64,000 nt of DNA. Origin: Allomyces arbusculus (taxonomy: Eukaryota; Blastocladiomycota; Blastocladiomycetes; Blastocladiales; Blastocladiaceae). The notes under the pieces were generated by a model. The model made no database searches and was not told the DNA's origin. It saw only the letters and a list, made by a program, of their open reading frames with translations. This document shows positions 10,700 through 22,530 of this stretch, piece after piece. Both the position numbers and the translations under genes were made by a program. Every line of letters begins with the position of its first letter. Position 1 is the first letter of the stretch. The stretch covers positions 124,001 to 188,000 of the forward strand of contig JADHYV010000026.1 of NCBI GenBank assembly GCA_027604705.1, in the 5' to 3' direction.

Positions 10700-12328
10700 T
10701 TACTTCATCGCGGCCAGCATCGTCATCGGGTGCTCAAGGTACTGCTTCCACCGCTGCGCGAACCGCGCAACCGTCGCCCCATCGACCACGCGGTGATCCG
10801 CAGAGAACGAGACGGGCATTGCGTGCCGCGCGACCACCTCGTTCGACTTGCCGCTCGCAAACTTGGGCACGCGCGCGACCTTGCCGAGTGCGGCAATGCA
10901 CAGTTCCGACGTGACAACCACGGGGCTCATGTAGGTCCCGCCAATCGCGCCAATGTTGGAGAGCGTGATCGTGCCGCCAGTCAAATCGGCCTGCGCGAGC
11001 TGACCCTTTTGGCCGGCCACTTGCAACCGCGCCATTTCCGCCGCGACTTCGAGAACCGACTTGGATTGCACGTTCTTGATGTTCGGGACCATGAGACCGT
11101 TGGGCGTGTCCATGGCAATCGAAATGTTGTGCTGCGGGCGCGAGACGAGCTTGGCAGACGTTTCCGGGTTGGCCGCGGTCGCGTCGACGACCAGCTGTGA
11201 GTTGAGCAGCGGGAATTCCGTGAGAGCCAGCGAATAGGCCTTGATGAACAGCGGCATGTACGAGATCTTCGGCACGGGCGCGGCATCACCCATGGCCTGA
11301 AGCTGCGCGTTGATTTCGGCGCGGACGGCCATCAGCGCATCGAGTTCAATCTCGTCGGCGTAACCAAAGTGCGGGATCGACAAGGACCGCGTCATCGACT
11401 TGAACATGGCCTTTTGCATCATCGTCAGCGGCACGGCCTCACCAGCAGCAACCGGGGTCGCGGGAGCAGCGGCGGCAGGGGCGGGATCGGCGGCGCGGGG
11501 AGTAGCGGCGGGCGCGGGAGATTCGGCGACGCTGCCGTTCTGCACGAACCGCAGCACGTCCTCCTTGAGCACGCGGCCGGCCTTGCCCGTGCCGCGCACC
11601 AGGCGCAGGTCAACGTTGTTCTCACGCGCGACGCGGCGGACGGCCGGGGTCGCGAACACGGGGCCGTCGGAAATCGGTGCCGGGGCGGAAGCGGGAGCGG
11701 CAGCAGCGGGAGTGGCAGTAGGCGCGGCCGCGGGGGCAGGAGCAGCAGCAGCCTGAGCGGACTCGGCAGCGGGAGCAGGAGCAGCAGCCGAGGCGTCGTG
11801 ACCCTCGAGCTGAATGTCGACGAGTGGGGAACCGACCTTAGCCATGGCGCCCACGGGGTAGTGCAGCTTGGTGATCTTGCCGTCAAAACGCGACGAAATC
11901 TCGACGGCGGCCTTGTCGCTCTGCACTTCACAGATCTTGTCGAACTGGGCAATCTCGTCGCCCTCTTTGACGAACCTGAGCAGCACGAAGAGTAATTCCG
12001 TCAATTCAACAAACACTCAGAAATTCTTGCGCAAGGAGCTGGCAACTACCACGTACCACTGCGTAATCTCGCACTCAGTGATACCTTCGCCAATATCCGC
12101 CAGCAAAAACGGCACAACGCCGTCAGCGGACGGCGTCGGGTCGGCACCACCCGCCATGACGCGCGCCGAAGCATGGAAGTGCGCGATGCGCGGCGCAACA
12201 GAGACCACCGTCGTGCGGGCCATGGCCTGCTGCATGGCGACACGGGCAGCCGTCGCGGGGCGGCGTGCAGCGGGCGCCAGAGCCCGACGGGCGGCGCGAG
12301 CAGCGGATTGGACGGCGACGCGGTGCAT
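10700..12328 (-). CDS. DBT: Branched-chain alpha-keto acid dehydrogenase E2 (lipoamide acyltransferase)
   Basis: Core E2 subunit of the mitochondrial branched-chain 2-oxoacid dehydrogenase complex (valine, leucine and isoleucine breakdown), transferring acyl groups from lipoamide to CoA. Exon 1 is 12057-12328 and exon 2 is 10700-11975, with an 81 bp intron inside the lipoyl domain; 515 residues. The N-terminus is an Arg/Ala-rich mitochondrial presequence. The lipoyl domain contains the lipoylated lysine in [13 protein letters not shown] long Ala/Pro hinge follows, then a peripheral-subunit-binding domain ([17 protein letters not shown]), and a catalytic domain ending with [17 protein letters not shown], which carries the active-site His and Asp. 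The text [16 protein letters not shown] and the DGATVARF ending match BCKDH E2 rather than pyruvate or 2-oxoglutarate E2. It converges with the LRR gene. Confidence 0.95.
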
Positions 12329-12918
12329 GGCAGTGAAGTTCGAGGTTGGCTTTGAACACGTTGATGTAGCGGGCGGGCGGGTGCAGTTGCAGCAGCGGGT
12401 CGGTCGTGCGAGCCGAAGCGAGCGGGTTGGTCCAAGAGCGCGGGGAGAGGGAGCAAGGATTGCTGGTTGGTGAGGGACTTGATGGTGGGGACGTCCTCGT
12501 TGGCGGTGCGAGAGTGATCAGCCTGTTGGGGCGGACCTTTGCGCGAACGGCAACGCCGTGGCACTGCACTGCCGTTGCAAAGACCGGCCAACGGGATTTT
12601 GCGGGCACTACCCGAATTGCTCCGGCCTGCCACAACCATCGCATATATTACAATTTCTCGTGACCTAATCTTGGTTCACTGATCACACTGCTCACCGTCG
12701 TTGATGGCAATCCTGACCGCGCCATTCACAAATCTGCACGGCACGGCTAGCATCCGCCTTGAGCTGCCCAAGAACTTGCTGCATTCGCGGCGCCGATCAA
12801 TTTCCACCCGCTCGCGGCCTGAACCGCTCCAATTTCCGCAGCCAACCGTGCTGCAACCACTCCTTACCCGCCGACCCGACTGGCCGGGCCGTGACCAACC
12901 TCGAGCACCGCTTCCACC
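12329..12918. other. Divergent promoter region (DBT / mitochondrial bL17m)
   Basis: About 590 bp lie between two divergently transcribed nuclear genes for mitochondrial proteins. No coding sequence or distinctive regulatory motif is recognised by eye. Confidence 0.4.
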
Positions 12919-13796
12919 ATGCGCCACGGTCTTGCTCTCCGCAAACTCGGGCGTGACTCGTCGCACCGGCGCGCATTGCTGCGCAACCTCGTCTCGTCGC
13001 TTGTGCTGCACGACCGCATCACGACCACGCTTCCGAAAGCCAAGGAAGCGCAAGCCCTGGCCGACAAGATGATTACGCTCGCCAAGAAGAACACGCCGCA
13101 GGCGCGCAAGGCTGCCGCTGCGTTCCTCTTCGTACGCTCCGCTCGCTCGCCGCTGCGCACTCCCCACCCGCGAACCTCTGGCCCTGACCTCCCTCCGCCA
13201 ACGATCGATAGCAACACTCGATCACGATGCCCAAGCTCTTTGACGCCCTCGCCGCGCGGTACGCGAACCGCCCCGGTGGTTACACGCGCATCATCAAGAC
13301 CGGGTTCAACCCGCGCGACTCGTCCCCCACCGCGATCCTTGAATACGTTGACGCGCCCGGCGACACGAAAATCGCCATGGCGCAGCAGCAATTGCCAGCG
13401 TTGCACGCCAAGCAAAAGCAGCTGCGCGCGCAATTACGCGAGGTCGAAGGGGTCACGGCACGTGCCGCCAAGGACAAGCCGTGGCTCGACGGCGAGACCA
13501 AGGGTAACCTGCTGCGGCGCATGCGCGCATTGGAAAAGGTGGAGAACAAGTTGACGCGCGTTGCGCAGATGCCGTTCTTGCCCGAAGGTTATGAGGAGGT
13601 CAAGACGTTGAAGAAGGGCCAGGAGATTCGCGTCGACAAGAAGGTGTGGGTCGAGGCGTTGGGTGACCGCGACCGGCATGGCAAGCCGCGGCATGTCGTC
13701 AAGGTCAAGCGCCGCACGAGCATTGTGGAGGTGGCCAAGGTGTCGATCAAGGATAAGAAGCGCACCAAGATCACGAACCAACATCTGGCCGTTTAG
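12919..13796 (+). CDS. MRPL17: Mitochondrial large-subunit ribosomal protein bL17m
   Basis: Structural protein of the mitochondrial large ribosomal subunit near the exit tunnel. Exons 12919-13131 and 13212-13796, with an 80 bp intron (GTACGC...ATAG), phase 0; 265 residues. The bacterial L17 core is clear: [20 protein letters not shown], then [17 protein letters not shown], and after the intron [20 protein letters not shown] and [17 protein letters not shown]. The C-terminal ~120 residues are a basic extension ([17 protein letters not shown]), as in fungal mitochondrial L17 proteins, which are longer than the ~125-residue bacterial form. The start at 12919 matches the conserved MRHG N-terminus. 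This means no cleavable presequence, as for other L17m proteins. Confidence 0.93.
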
Positions 13797-14689
13797 TTTT
13801 GTTTTCCGCTTGTTTCGTTGAGAGTCTTTTCGTCCCCATACATCTTAGTAGCATTATTCACGTTAGAGGGGCTCCCCACACAAATCATCTCCGGTTTACA
13901 AATGCAAACTAAGCGTGACTGGACTGGGCATCAGCGAGAAGTGTGGCACACATGCAAAGTCGTTCCAACACGCGTTTTCGTTCGCATCGTTTCATACTTA
14001 GCGCCCGGGTGCGTCATGCGTTTGCACCAGATGATCGGTGGCATTTGTAACGGTTGGAATGTGAGTGCATGTTCCAGGAGCCTGAGCATCGACATAATGA
14101 AACACGAAGTTGCTTTTAGCATCGAGTTTGACCACTCCCATCGTCTCAAGTACTCTGCTGACCGACCTGCTGGCTTCAATGCTCAAAAGGGCATCAAGAA
14201 GCTGCAGAATCACAGATTATCCAACCGCGCATTTTGTTGATCGGAGAGGAGCAGGAGCAGCAGTTCATATCGACTCTCACCTTTTTGAGGCGGGTCACTC
14301 TCAGTCATCACACTCGAGAAGTGAAAGTGTGTAGAAGGAATCAGCCAACGGACGGGGAAACAATCCACCAAACCACCTTTGTTACATATTTATCTAGATC
14401 CTTCATTTTCCGAGTGGAAAACCGATGGTGATGCTGAATTCAAGATTCAGGAGAGCGGCCATGCTTTGCAGAAGACATCGAAGTATCAGCGGAGTATGGG
14501 CTCCTGGGCGCGCTTTGGCACCATACTCACAATTGAGACGAGGGTTGTCTCGAATATTTGGCATACTGTTGTACGTGGGACCAGCATAATTAAGAATCTG
14601 AAGAGATAGTCAGCGTTTTTACATTCAATGCCCATGCCGCACCACGACTCGCACCGAAAACAAACTCCGACAACACCCATCGCCACGAC
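13797..14689. other. Convergent intergenic region, less GC-rich
   Basis: About 890 bp between the ends of bL17m (+) and the Argonaute gene (-), with lower GC than its neighbours. A minus-strand frame at 13998-14213 reads a protein-like 71 residues (for example VLETMGVVKLDAKSNFVFHY) preceded by an acceptor-like TTCTGCAG. It has no recognisable family and no convincing partner exon. A plus-strand frame of 140 codons overlaps it and looks less protein-like. Confidence 0.3.
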
Positions 14690-17600
14690 TCACATGAAAT
14701 ACATCGACTCCTCCAGCTTGTCCGAGACCATAGGAATCCTGGCCGAACCAGCGTTACCCGACGCCGATGCAACTGCACCTGCGAGATGGTGCCGCGCGCG
14801 GGAACACGCGAGGTGCGCATAGAAAGCGGGCGGCACGACCGAGACAGACCGCGTGCACCGCGCGTACGTGTAGCACAAGTCGTACGTGAACTGTTGCAAG
14901 TCGTCGGCCGTCCATTGCACTTCGTCGTACAGGACCACATATCGCGTCGGTCGCGCCGTACCCTGCACGGCCGCATGCGACTGCAAAAAGAAATCAAAAT
15001 TGGTCGGATCAGTCACGTCACAGTCGACCACGGTCCCGGCCTTGAGGTTGCCTGTCTTGTCGGTCGTGCCCTGGCCCTGCGTGGTCGCGAAGAACCGCGT
15101 GTGGTGCCGCTTTTGCACCACGATAAACGTCAGCTTAGTCTCGCGCGCGCCCATGCGGTCGAGCACGTCCTTGATCGCGCACACTTCCGTGTCGTGCACG
15201 GCCGCAAACTGGCCCTCGGACACGCCGTCGCGATAAAACAGGACGCGCTTTGGGAACGTCAGGTTGTTTTTGGCCAAGTAGGCGCCCAGCAGCTGCTCGA
15301 ACATGCCAGCGCAGTCACCGAGCTCCTCTTGCCGGCTGCGCGGCTGCTGCCGCGTCACAGTTGCGTACCGGTCGGCCGAATTTCCCGCGAGTGACGCGAC
15401 CATGCACGCAATTGACGGCTGGTCGGTTCCTGGCGCTGGGTGCGTCACATCAACGCCAACAAGCATCGTCGACTCGGTAAAGAAGTGTGAATCCCGGAGC
15501 CGGAAATTGATGAACGCGCCCGACACCTTGGTATTGATCTTGAGCATCACGTTCGACCAGTACTGCGCATTGCGTTTCTTCAAATGATTGAGCAGCAAGC
15601 ACTGCGTTGGCACGCCAAGCACCTTGTCACCAATGTACTTGATCTTGGCGTACATGGCTGCCGACTTGCCCGGCAGCAAGCACACGATCAGTTGCGGCAC
15701 CTGGTCGAACGTGTTCTTCGTTGCCTGGTAGATGGCGTGCAGCGCGGCCTCGACGTCCTCTGGGTTACTGCGCGCAAACTGGATCGGGTACTTGTCCTTG
15801 GTTTTCTTGGGGTTGAACTTGATCCCCATGCCCTCGGCCGTCTCAAAGAACCCGTTCTGCATCCAGTCGGTAATCTGGCCCTCCGACGCGCGTTGTGTGT
15901 TGTAAAAGCTGAGCACGCCGAGCGCAGTGATGCGAGCCGGGCTGACCACGTGCTGGTTTCCCAATTGCCAAACACCATTGCTTGCCACCGCGCGACAGCC
16001 CTCGCCAACCGCCAGTTCTGGCGCGGTGAGAATGCGCGCGTCCACGACCATGGGCTGTGCGTCGACCTCGATCCCAAACGCCTGTAGGTACTGGTTTCCG
16101 TGCAGCTGCAACGACGCAAATAGACGCATGATCTCGGCCTGCCGCTTGTGGGGCTTCTTGGCCGCCGTTTTGATCACCTCGGCCGTCTGGTACTCGTCGA
16201 GCTTGCCGCAGAACTTTTGATCGGGCGCGATCATCGCGCACTCCATCGGGAGCATGACCGACCTTTGCGGCGTTCTGACGACGAGACACGGCAGCTTGGG
16301 GTACTGCAGCGAAATCCCATACTTGATCTTGAAATACTGCGCGACCGACATTTCCTGCGGCGTGCCGCCCTCGGCAGGCGCGTACATGAACAAACACTTG
16401 TCGGCGCCCTTGGGCGTCAGATGCAGCACGCGGTACCGCAATTTCGCGCCACACCGGTGCGTGGCAATCACAACGACTTGACGCAGCAGCGGTTCGATCT
16501 TGAATCGGTCGCGCGATGTCAGACCTTGGCTGAGCACGAGATTTGGGCTGACCTTGCTCACAAATTGCACGACCGGGACGGCCTGGTAAAACGCCTTGTA
16601 CGCCGTGTCGACGTTCAGCGTCATAGCCTTAATGCCCGGGCGCACCGACTGGAAAAGACCTGCCCACAGCTCGAGACCACTCGGAAGCGGTGTGGGGCCG
16701 CCGCGCGCGAAAAAGTTACGACCCGAGGCCTAAAGAGAATGCGCGGTCAAGGGTGAGTGAGATTCAAGGCCCACCGAAAAATACGTGTGCGCCAATTGAC
16801 GGCTTGTGTGGGAGGGAACGGTCCAACAACGCACCACCATGGTCTTGCCCGCCGAATGCCGGAACGCAACGTCCACGGCCTGGATGCACGTCAATATGTT
16901 GTCGTTGATCTTGACCTTGCCGGAGACATACGCTTCGAGCTCGGCCAAATTGAGTTCCTTGGCCTTGGTCAGCGTGACCTTGAATTCTTTGGGCGCGCGT
17001 CGTGTCGGCACGTCCGGGTTGGGCGGAAGCGCGACCGTCAGCTCGCCCGATGGCACGACGTGCGGCGAGTAGGCGTTCTTAACGCCGTCAAAGACCTACA
17101 AGCAAGGGAGCGCGTCATCAGTGATTAGCAAGGTGATTGATGGCATCGCAGTCGCAGCTGAGGACATACCACGATGGCATGCGCCTGAGCTATCGCCTCC
17201 CACTGGTCCCAGACCTTGGCCATGACCGTCTTCGACGGTTCCGGATTGACTGGCAGTGAGCAATGACGAGCGTCAGCGGCAGATCTGCTTCAACCTCTAA
17301 CCTCAGCGCGCACGCAAAGACACGTACTAACGACGTCGTAGTGATAAACGGTCTTGGTCGGGATCTTGGTGAACTTGAAGTGATTCGCGATCACCTTGGT
17401 GCGGGTCCCGGCCTCGCCAAACCCGGGGCGGGGCGAAAACGACTTCGTGACGTACGGCACCGTGGCGAGCCGCTGCTGGACGAGACGCATCATAGCCTCG
17501 CCCTGATGTACGTCTGCAGATGACGGCGCGCTACGAGCGTGGTGTGGTTGCGGCTGGCGCTGTTGCGCCTCGACCCGCGCAGGGCCTTGCTGAGCGACCG

Positions 17601-17805
17601 GCTGGTGCCCGTGTTGGATTGACCGCGCTGCTGATCCAGCACGGCCACGGCCCCGACCGCGACCACGACCGTGCCCGCCGCCGCAGCCGCCACCACGCCC
17701 GGGTTGCTCCTGCTGCCGTGCCTGCTGCTGCTGCGGTTGCTGGTGCCGTGCTTGCTGCTGCTGTGGTTGCTGCTGCCGCTGATTCTTGGTCGATTTTGGA
17801 GGCAT
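14690..17805 (-). CDS. AGO: Argonaute (AGO-clade slicer)
   Basis: Small-RNA-guided effector of RNA silencing. Four exons on the minus strand: 17328-17805, 17170-17249, 16835-17095, 14690-16729, with introns of 78, 74 and 105 bp and consistent phases; 952 residues. The N-terminus (residues 1-95) is Gln-rich with an RG/GR-repeat tract, a likely arginine-methylation/Tudor-binding region. Then come the N domain and linker (GRNFFARGG, GLELWAGLFQSVRPG), PAZ (residues ~330-460), MID, and PIWI. In PIWI the slicer tetrad is intact by position: Asp in LVGVDVTHP (~700), Glu in SRQEELGD (~741), Asp in FYRDGVSEGQF (~774) and His in PPAFYAHLACSRARHH (~913). The protein ends EESMYFM, like the canonical hydrophobic AGO C-terminus. 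This is a full-length, probably cleavage-competent AGO. The start at 17805 precedes MPPKSTKNQ; an upstream in-frame ATG exists but seems to be leader. Confidence 0.95.
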
Positions 17806-18084
17806 CGAGCACGGTCGTGAAAATAAAGAGGAGCGCGGGAGAGCGCAGACGAGAACGCGTCCGGCAAGCTTTTCATTGCTCATGGTGTCGCCAACCACGA
17901 ACCGGGGCGTGCAACACCACGCAACGCGTGCCCGACATGACCACCGGACAAGACTTGGACAAACAGGCCAGCCAGCCGACTGACTGCGTTCGCGACTCTT
18001 GAACCTATCCTCGACTCACGCGATTGGCTGAGACGAAATGCGAAATAGGTAGAGAGACCAGGCCAACGATTCCATTGCCCGCGA

Positions 18085-20536
18085 TCAGCATCGCTCAAAC
18101 ACCTTGTAGAGCTCGTGCAGGTTCGCGACCCGTACGATCGTCGCACCTGCGCCCTCCCTCGACGCGCGCAACGACCGCAGCGCCGGGAAGAGCACGTGCT
18201 GCAACGTATGGTTCGAGATCCCGTCGGGCGTGTCAATTGCGACGGGCGCGTACAGGAGCCCAACCTCTGCCAGGACGCCTTGCATGCACGGCATTTCCTC
18301 GTCCCAGTTGACCTCGGTCCCGAGCCGCAGCAGGAACAGCGGGATATTGCAGGTCGGCGGCGCGTACCGCGCAAGAAGGCGCGGGACGGACAGGAGGTGG
18401 CCGTCGGCCGTGAATTCCATCGAAAAGTAGTCCAGCAGCATGTCGGCGCGCGAAACGAGCAATGCCGTGACGCTCTACCGACCCACCGGAGCGTCAGTTC
18501 CATGAATGTTTCGCCTTCTCCACCGGAATTTGCGTACCTCGGCAATCGTGTCTTTTGGCGGCATCTCCTCCGTCCACCCAGCCTCCTCCATATCCAGCGC
18601 TACACGCACCATCGCACGTACATTCACGGGCGCATCGAACCGCGCAGCGGGGAAATTCGCAAACAGTTCGAGCGCGCGTTGGTAACCCCACTCGTGCACC
18701 GCCGTGTGCGCATCGACCAGGTACAGCGCCGTCCCAGCCTGCACGAGCACGAGCGTGCCACGCGCAGGGCCCACGTACTTGTGCTCGGCAAAGACGGCGG
18801 TCACATCTGGGTCGGTATTCGCGGTGACGGTCGCGGCGAGTTCGGCGATCGAGGTGAGCCCGAGGTCGCGCGTCTCGCCGTGCAGTGGAAGGAAGGGGTC
18901 GGCGGTATCGTCGATGACGGGGGTGGGGCCGCGCGGAGGGGTCATACCGACGGTCGGGGCCACAGACGGCGCGGGTTCGTCGACGGCAACAGAGGCTGGC
19001 GCGCGCGGGGTAGAGGTGAAGAATTGGTCGAGCGTGGTTGCGCGTGCGTCAGTGCGAATGAGGTGGGACGGCGCCGTGGATGGCGGTCGGGTCGGTGGTC
19101 GCGAACGTGGTGGGGCGGATGGCGGGGGAGGTTGAACAAAGTCGCCGTCATTGTCCACGATCATGTCGTCCTCGGCAATCTCGTTCTGATCAAATGTGCT
19201 GGCGGCCGTAGCGCCGTTCCCCCTGCCACCGTTTGGCTCCGCTGCGGAACTGCCTGCCACCGCAGACATACTCGTCGCCGCAGGTCCACTCGGGGCACGC
19301 GCCAGACCCAACGTTCCTCCACCCTGCGTCGACCCGGGCAAGAGCGTCTGAACCGCGAAATGGCGTGACGCATTGGCCGACTGCAATTCGTTGAGAACGC
19401 GGTCGCGGATCGCGGCAATGATCTCCTCCTCGTGCAGGAACTGCACGTGCTGCTTAGTCGGGTGCACGTTCACGTCAACCTTGTGCGGCGGCAGCGTAAG
19501 CGCGAGGTAGACGAATGGATGCATGCCCTTGGGCATGAACGGGGCGTACAGGGCGTCGAGCGCACGCTTGAGTTTGGGCGACTCGACGAGCCGGTCTATC
19601 GAGGGTCAGATTGAGTTAGCGCATGAAACAAGATGCGCATCGGGTAGAGAAACACACACTGTTTATGAAAAGCAAAAACGTGAATTTTTTGGTCGAGTAG
19701 TTTGGGTTCGTGACAAGTGCCGTCATTTTACAGTCGTGCGCGACCGTATCGTCGATGCTCAGCAACTCCTTGGCCACAGCTGCGCCGTAGACGACCTTGA
19801 TCTTGTCGGCCGTCGTGCCACCGGCCGTCGTCGCGACATCGGCCACACTACCCACACCAGCCTTCCGCAACGACACGGCGACTTGGGCATTGTGCACGGC
19901 GTACCGCGCAACCACGTCAAGCACGAGATTGTACTCGTCATTTGCCGGTTTCATGGCCTTGAGCCGGTTGCGCACATTGTAAAACAGCTGCTCCACCTGG
20001 ATCAATGTCCCTTGGTTGCCCGCACACGGTTTCGGCGCCGGTTTCGTCTGCCCAGGTGCCGGGACCAGGTGGCCATCGGCGTACTGCGCGCGGTACGCCA
20101 CGGGCGAATCGGCCGTGCGCGTGACGACCGTCAAGTGCGCAACGTGCGAGATGGACGCGAGCGCTTCGCCACGGAACCCGTAAGTCGCGATGCGCGTCAG
20201 GTCGTCGTAGACGCGCAGTTTCGAGGTGGTGAACCGCTCACAGAGGACGGGTAGGTCGTCGGCGTGGATGCCGCTGCCATTGTCTTGGATTTGCAGCAGA
20301 GTGAGACCACCGTCCTTAACGGTCACGGCAACGGATGTCGCGCCCGCATCGAGCGCGTTCTCGAGCAGTTCCTTGAGCGCGTGCGCGGGGCGGTGAATCA
20401 CTTCGCCCGCAGCGATACGGTTGACGACAGTCGCGTCGAGTTTCTTGATGCGCGCTGGTGGCGCGGGTCCGGACTGGACGGCGGGTGCGGCGGCCGCGGT
20501 CTTTTCTGGTGGATGAGGATTCGGTGCTGCGGTCAT
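18085..20536 (-). CDS. MLH1: DNA mismatch repair protein MLH1
   Basis: GHKL ATPase partner of PMS1/PMS2 in the MutL-alpha complex; nuclear. Exons 19660-20536, 18538-19595 and 18085-18474, with introns of 64 and 63 bp; about 774 residues (human is 756). The ATP-binding motifs are visible: [42 protein letters not shown] and [18 protein letters not shown] strand shared with MutL family members crosses the first intron ([16 protein letters not shown], then [17 protein letters not shown]), followed by [21 protein letters not shown] variable Pro/Ala-rich linker leads to the MLH1 C-terminal domain, which ends precisely in FERC, the conserved MLH1 tail that completes the PMS endonuclease site. An N-terminal Pro/Ala-rich stretch precedes the conserved start ([17 protein letters not shown]). 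The start at 20536 is the nearest in-frame ATG and is not certain. Divergent from NOP58. Confidence 0.96.
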
Positions 20537-21000
20537 TGCCGTGGCGGTGGTCGGTGCTGGCGCGGCAGGTATCGTCGCGGGTGCGCTTGGTGGCGTTCTT
20601 AGAAGATTTCGGGTTGCTGGCAGTCGTCGTCTTCGTCGTCGTCGCGGTCGTGGTGATGGTGCAGAGCAGATGTCGACACGAGCGCGACTGTCTACCGCCG
20701 CGGCCGAGCATGACAGGGGGAACCAGTGAGTCGAGGAGGAATGACGTGGACCGCTCACCCGATATGGCTGCTCAGGGCAACCGAGCAGCTGATGTTCCTG
20801 TCACTCTCATCGTGATCAGCCCTGGGAGGACGCACGTTTCCTTTGCCTCGATTCTCCTCGTTCACCAGCATGCACCACCAGAGGCAAGGCAGCACCATCC
20901 ACACGCAATCCTTTCCCTCTGACCCGTCCCGTTGGCCCCACGCTTGTGACCCGCTTTTATTACCTGCGTCTGTGCCGGACCCGCTCCACCATCTATCACC
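20537..21000. other. Divergent promoter region (MLH1 / NOP58)
   Basis: About 460 bp lie between the MLH1 and NOP58 start codons. An in-frame upstream extension of the MLH1 frame exists, so part of it could be MLH1 leader or N-terminus. No other coding is supported. Confidence 0.4.
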
Positions 21001-22530
21001 ATGGTTCTCGTGCTCTTCGAAACGCCCGCGGGCCACGCGCTCTTCCGCGTGCTCGACGACGCCAAGCTCGCCAACCCCGACGACATTGCCTCGCATTTCG
21101 CGACGCCCGAGGACGCGGCCAAGAATGCCAAGCTCGCGGCCTTTGCCAAGTTTGAGAACACCGCCGACGCCTTGGCCTCGGCGACGGCGCTCATCGAGGG
21201 CAAGATCTCTAAGGCGCTCAAGAACTTTTTGCAGACGGAGGTTGTCGATGCCAAGCTTGCCGACACGCTGGCCATTGCCGACGCCAAGCTCGCGTCGGCC
21301 GTCTCCAAGAAGCTCGGCATCTCGGTCATGCCCGTGAACGCGACCGTGAACGAGCTCTTCCGTGGGATTCGTGGCCAACTTGAGGCCCTGATCCAGGGTC
21401 TGCCCGCCAAGGACATGGCCAACATGGCGCTTGGTCTCTCGCACTCGCTGTCGCGGTACAAGCTCAAGTTCTCGCCCGACAAGGTCGACACGATGATTGT
21501 CCAGGCCGTAGGCTTGCTCGATGACCTCGACAAGGAACTCAACACCTACGCGATGCGCGTCAAGGAATGGTATGGGTGGCACTTCCCCGAAATGGCCAAG
21601 ATCATTGTCGACAATGTCGCCTACTCCAAGATCGTGGCTGCCATGGGGTTCCGGTCGAACGCCGAGTCGACCGACCTCTCGTCGATCTTGCCCGAGGAAC
21701 TCGAGCAGGAAGTCAAGGAAGCGGCCGAAATCTCGATGGGCACGGAGATCTCCGACGAGGACTTGCTCAACATTCGCGCGCTCTGCGACCAAGTGATTCA
21801 CCTGCACGCCTACCGCGCTCAGCTCTACGCCTACCTGACGTCGCGCATGCAGGCGATTGCGCCCAACTTGACGGCGCTCGTTGGTGAGCTTGTCGGTGCC
21901 CGCCTGATTGCGCACGCCGGGTCGCTCATGACGCTCGCCAAGCACCCGGCGTCGACGGTCCAGATTCTTGGTGCTGAGAAAGCGCTCTTCCGCGCGCTCA
22001 AGGCCAAGAAGGACACGCCCAAGTACGGTCTGCTCTACCACGCTGGTCTCGTCGGCCAGGCGCAAGGCAAGAACAAGGGCAAGATTGCGCGCGCGCTCGC
22101 CGCCAAGGCGTCGCTGTCGATCCGCGTCGATGCGCTCGCCGAGGACGCGACGCCGTCGGCGCAGGTCGGTCTTGAGGCTCGCGTCTACGTGGAGAAGCGT
22201 CTGCGCGACTTGGAGGCGCGTGGCACGGGTCGTGTCTCGGGCGCTGGGTTTGGCAAGAAGCAGGGCAAGTACGAGAAGCCCAAGCAGGCGCCGCGGTCGT
22301 TCAACCCGGCCAATGACTTTGTGCCCGCGGCCGGTAACAAGAACAAGCGCAAGCTTGACGAGGACGAGGAGATGGCCGACACGCCCGCGGCCGCGCCCGA
22401 AAAGAAGCGCAAGACCGAGGACGCGCCCGCCGAGGACGATTCGAGTGACAAGAAGGCCAAGAAGGAGAAGAAGGAGAAGAAGGAAAAGAAGGAGAAGAAG
22501 GAAAAGAAGGAGAAGAAGTCCAAGGAGTAA
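21001..22530 (+). CDS. NOP58: Nucleolar protein NOP58 (box C/D snoRNP)
   Basis: Core protein of box C/D snoRNPs that guide 2'-O-methylation of rRNA; pairs with NOP56 and fibrillarin in the nucleolus. Single exon, 509 residues. It begins MVLVLFETPAGHALFRVLDD, the typical NOP58 N-terminus. The coiled-coil insert follows, then the Nop domain with LVGELVGARLIAHAGSL and TVQILGAEKALFRALKAKKD. The C-terminal tail (residues ~440-509) has lysine/glutamate/aspartate blocks: EKKRKTEDAPAEDD, then repeated KKEKKEKK units, a classic nucleolar localisation tail of NOP56/NOP58. Codon use is very C/G-biased at third positions, as expected of a highly expressed gene. It is among the few intron-free genes in the window. 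Confidence 0.97.
   Translation: MVLVLFETPAGHALFRVLDDAKLANPDDIASHFATPEDAAKNAKLAAFAKFENTADALASATALIEGKISKALKNFLQTEVVDAKLADTLAIADAKLASAVSKKLGISVMPVNATVNELFRGIRGQLEALIQGLPAKDMANMALGLSHSLSRYKLKFSPDKVDTMIVQAVGLLDDLDKELNTYAMRVKEWYGWHFPEMAKIIVDNVAYSKIVAAMGFRSNAESTDLSSILPEELEQEVKEAAEISMGTEISDEDLLNIRALCDQVIHLHAYRAQLYAYLTSRMQAIAPNLTALVGELVGARLIAHAGSLMTLAKHPASTVQILGAEKALFRALKAKKDTPKYGLLYHAGLVGQAQGKNKGKIARALAAKASLSIRVDALAEDATPSAQVGLEARVYVEKRLRDLEARGTGRVSGAGFGKKQGKYEKPKQAPRSFNPANDFVPAAGNKNKRKLDEDEEMADTPAAAPEKKRKTEDAPAEDDSSDKKAKKEKKEKKEKKEKKEKKEKKSKE

Noticed and set aside
10700-12016. Assignment of the E2 gene as pyruvate dehydrogenase E2
   Set aside because: The [15 protein letters not shown] and [15 protein letters not shown] texts fit the branched-chain E2; PDH E2 has different flanking residues around the catalytic histidine.
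20755-22065. A 436-codon minus-strand frame opposite NOP58
   Set aside because: Arises from strong third-position GC bias of NOP58; no recognisable domain.
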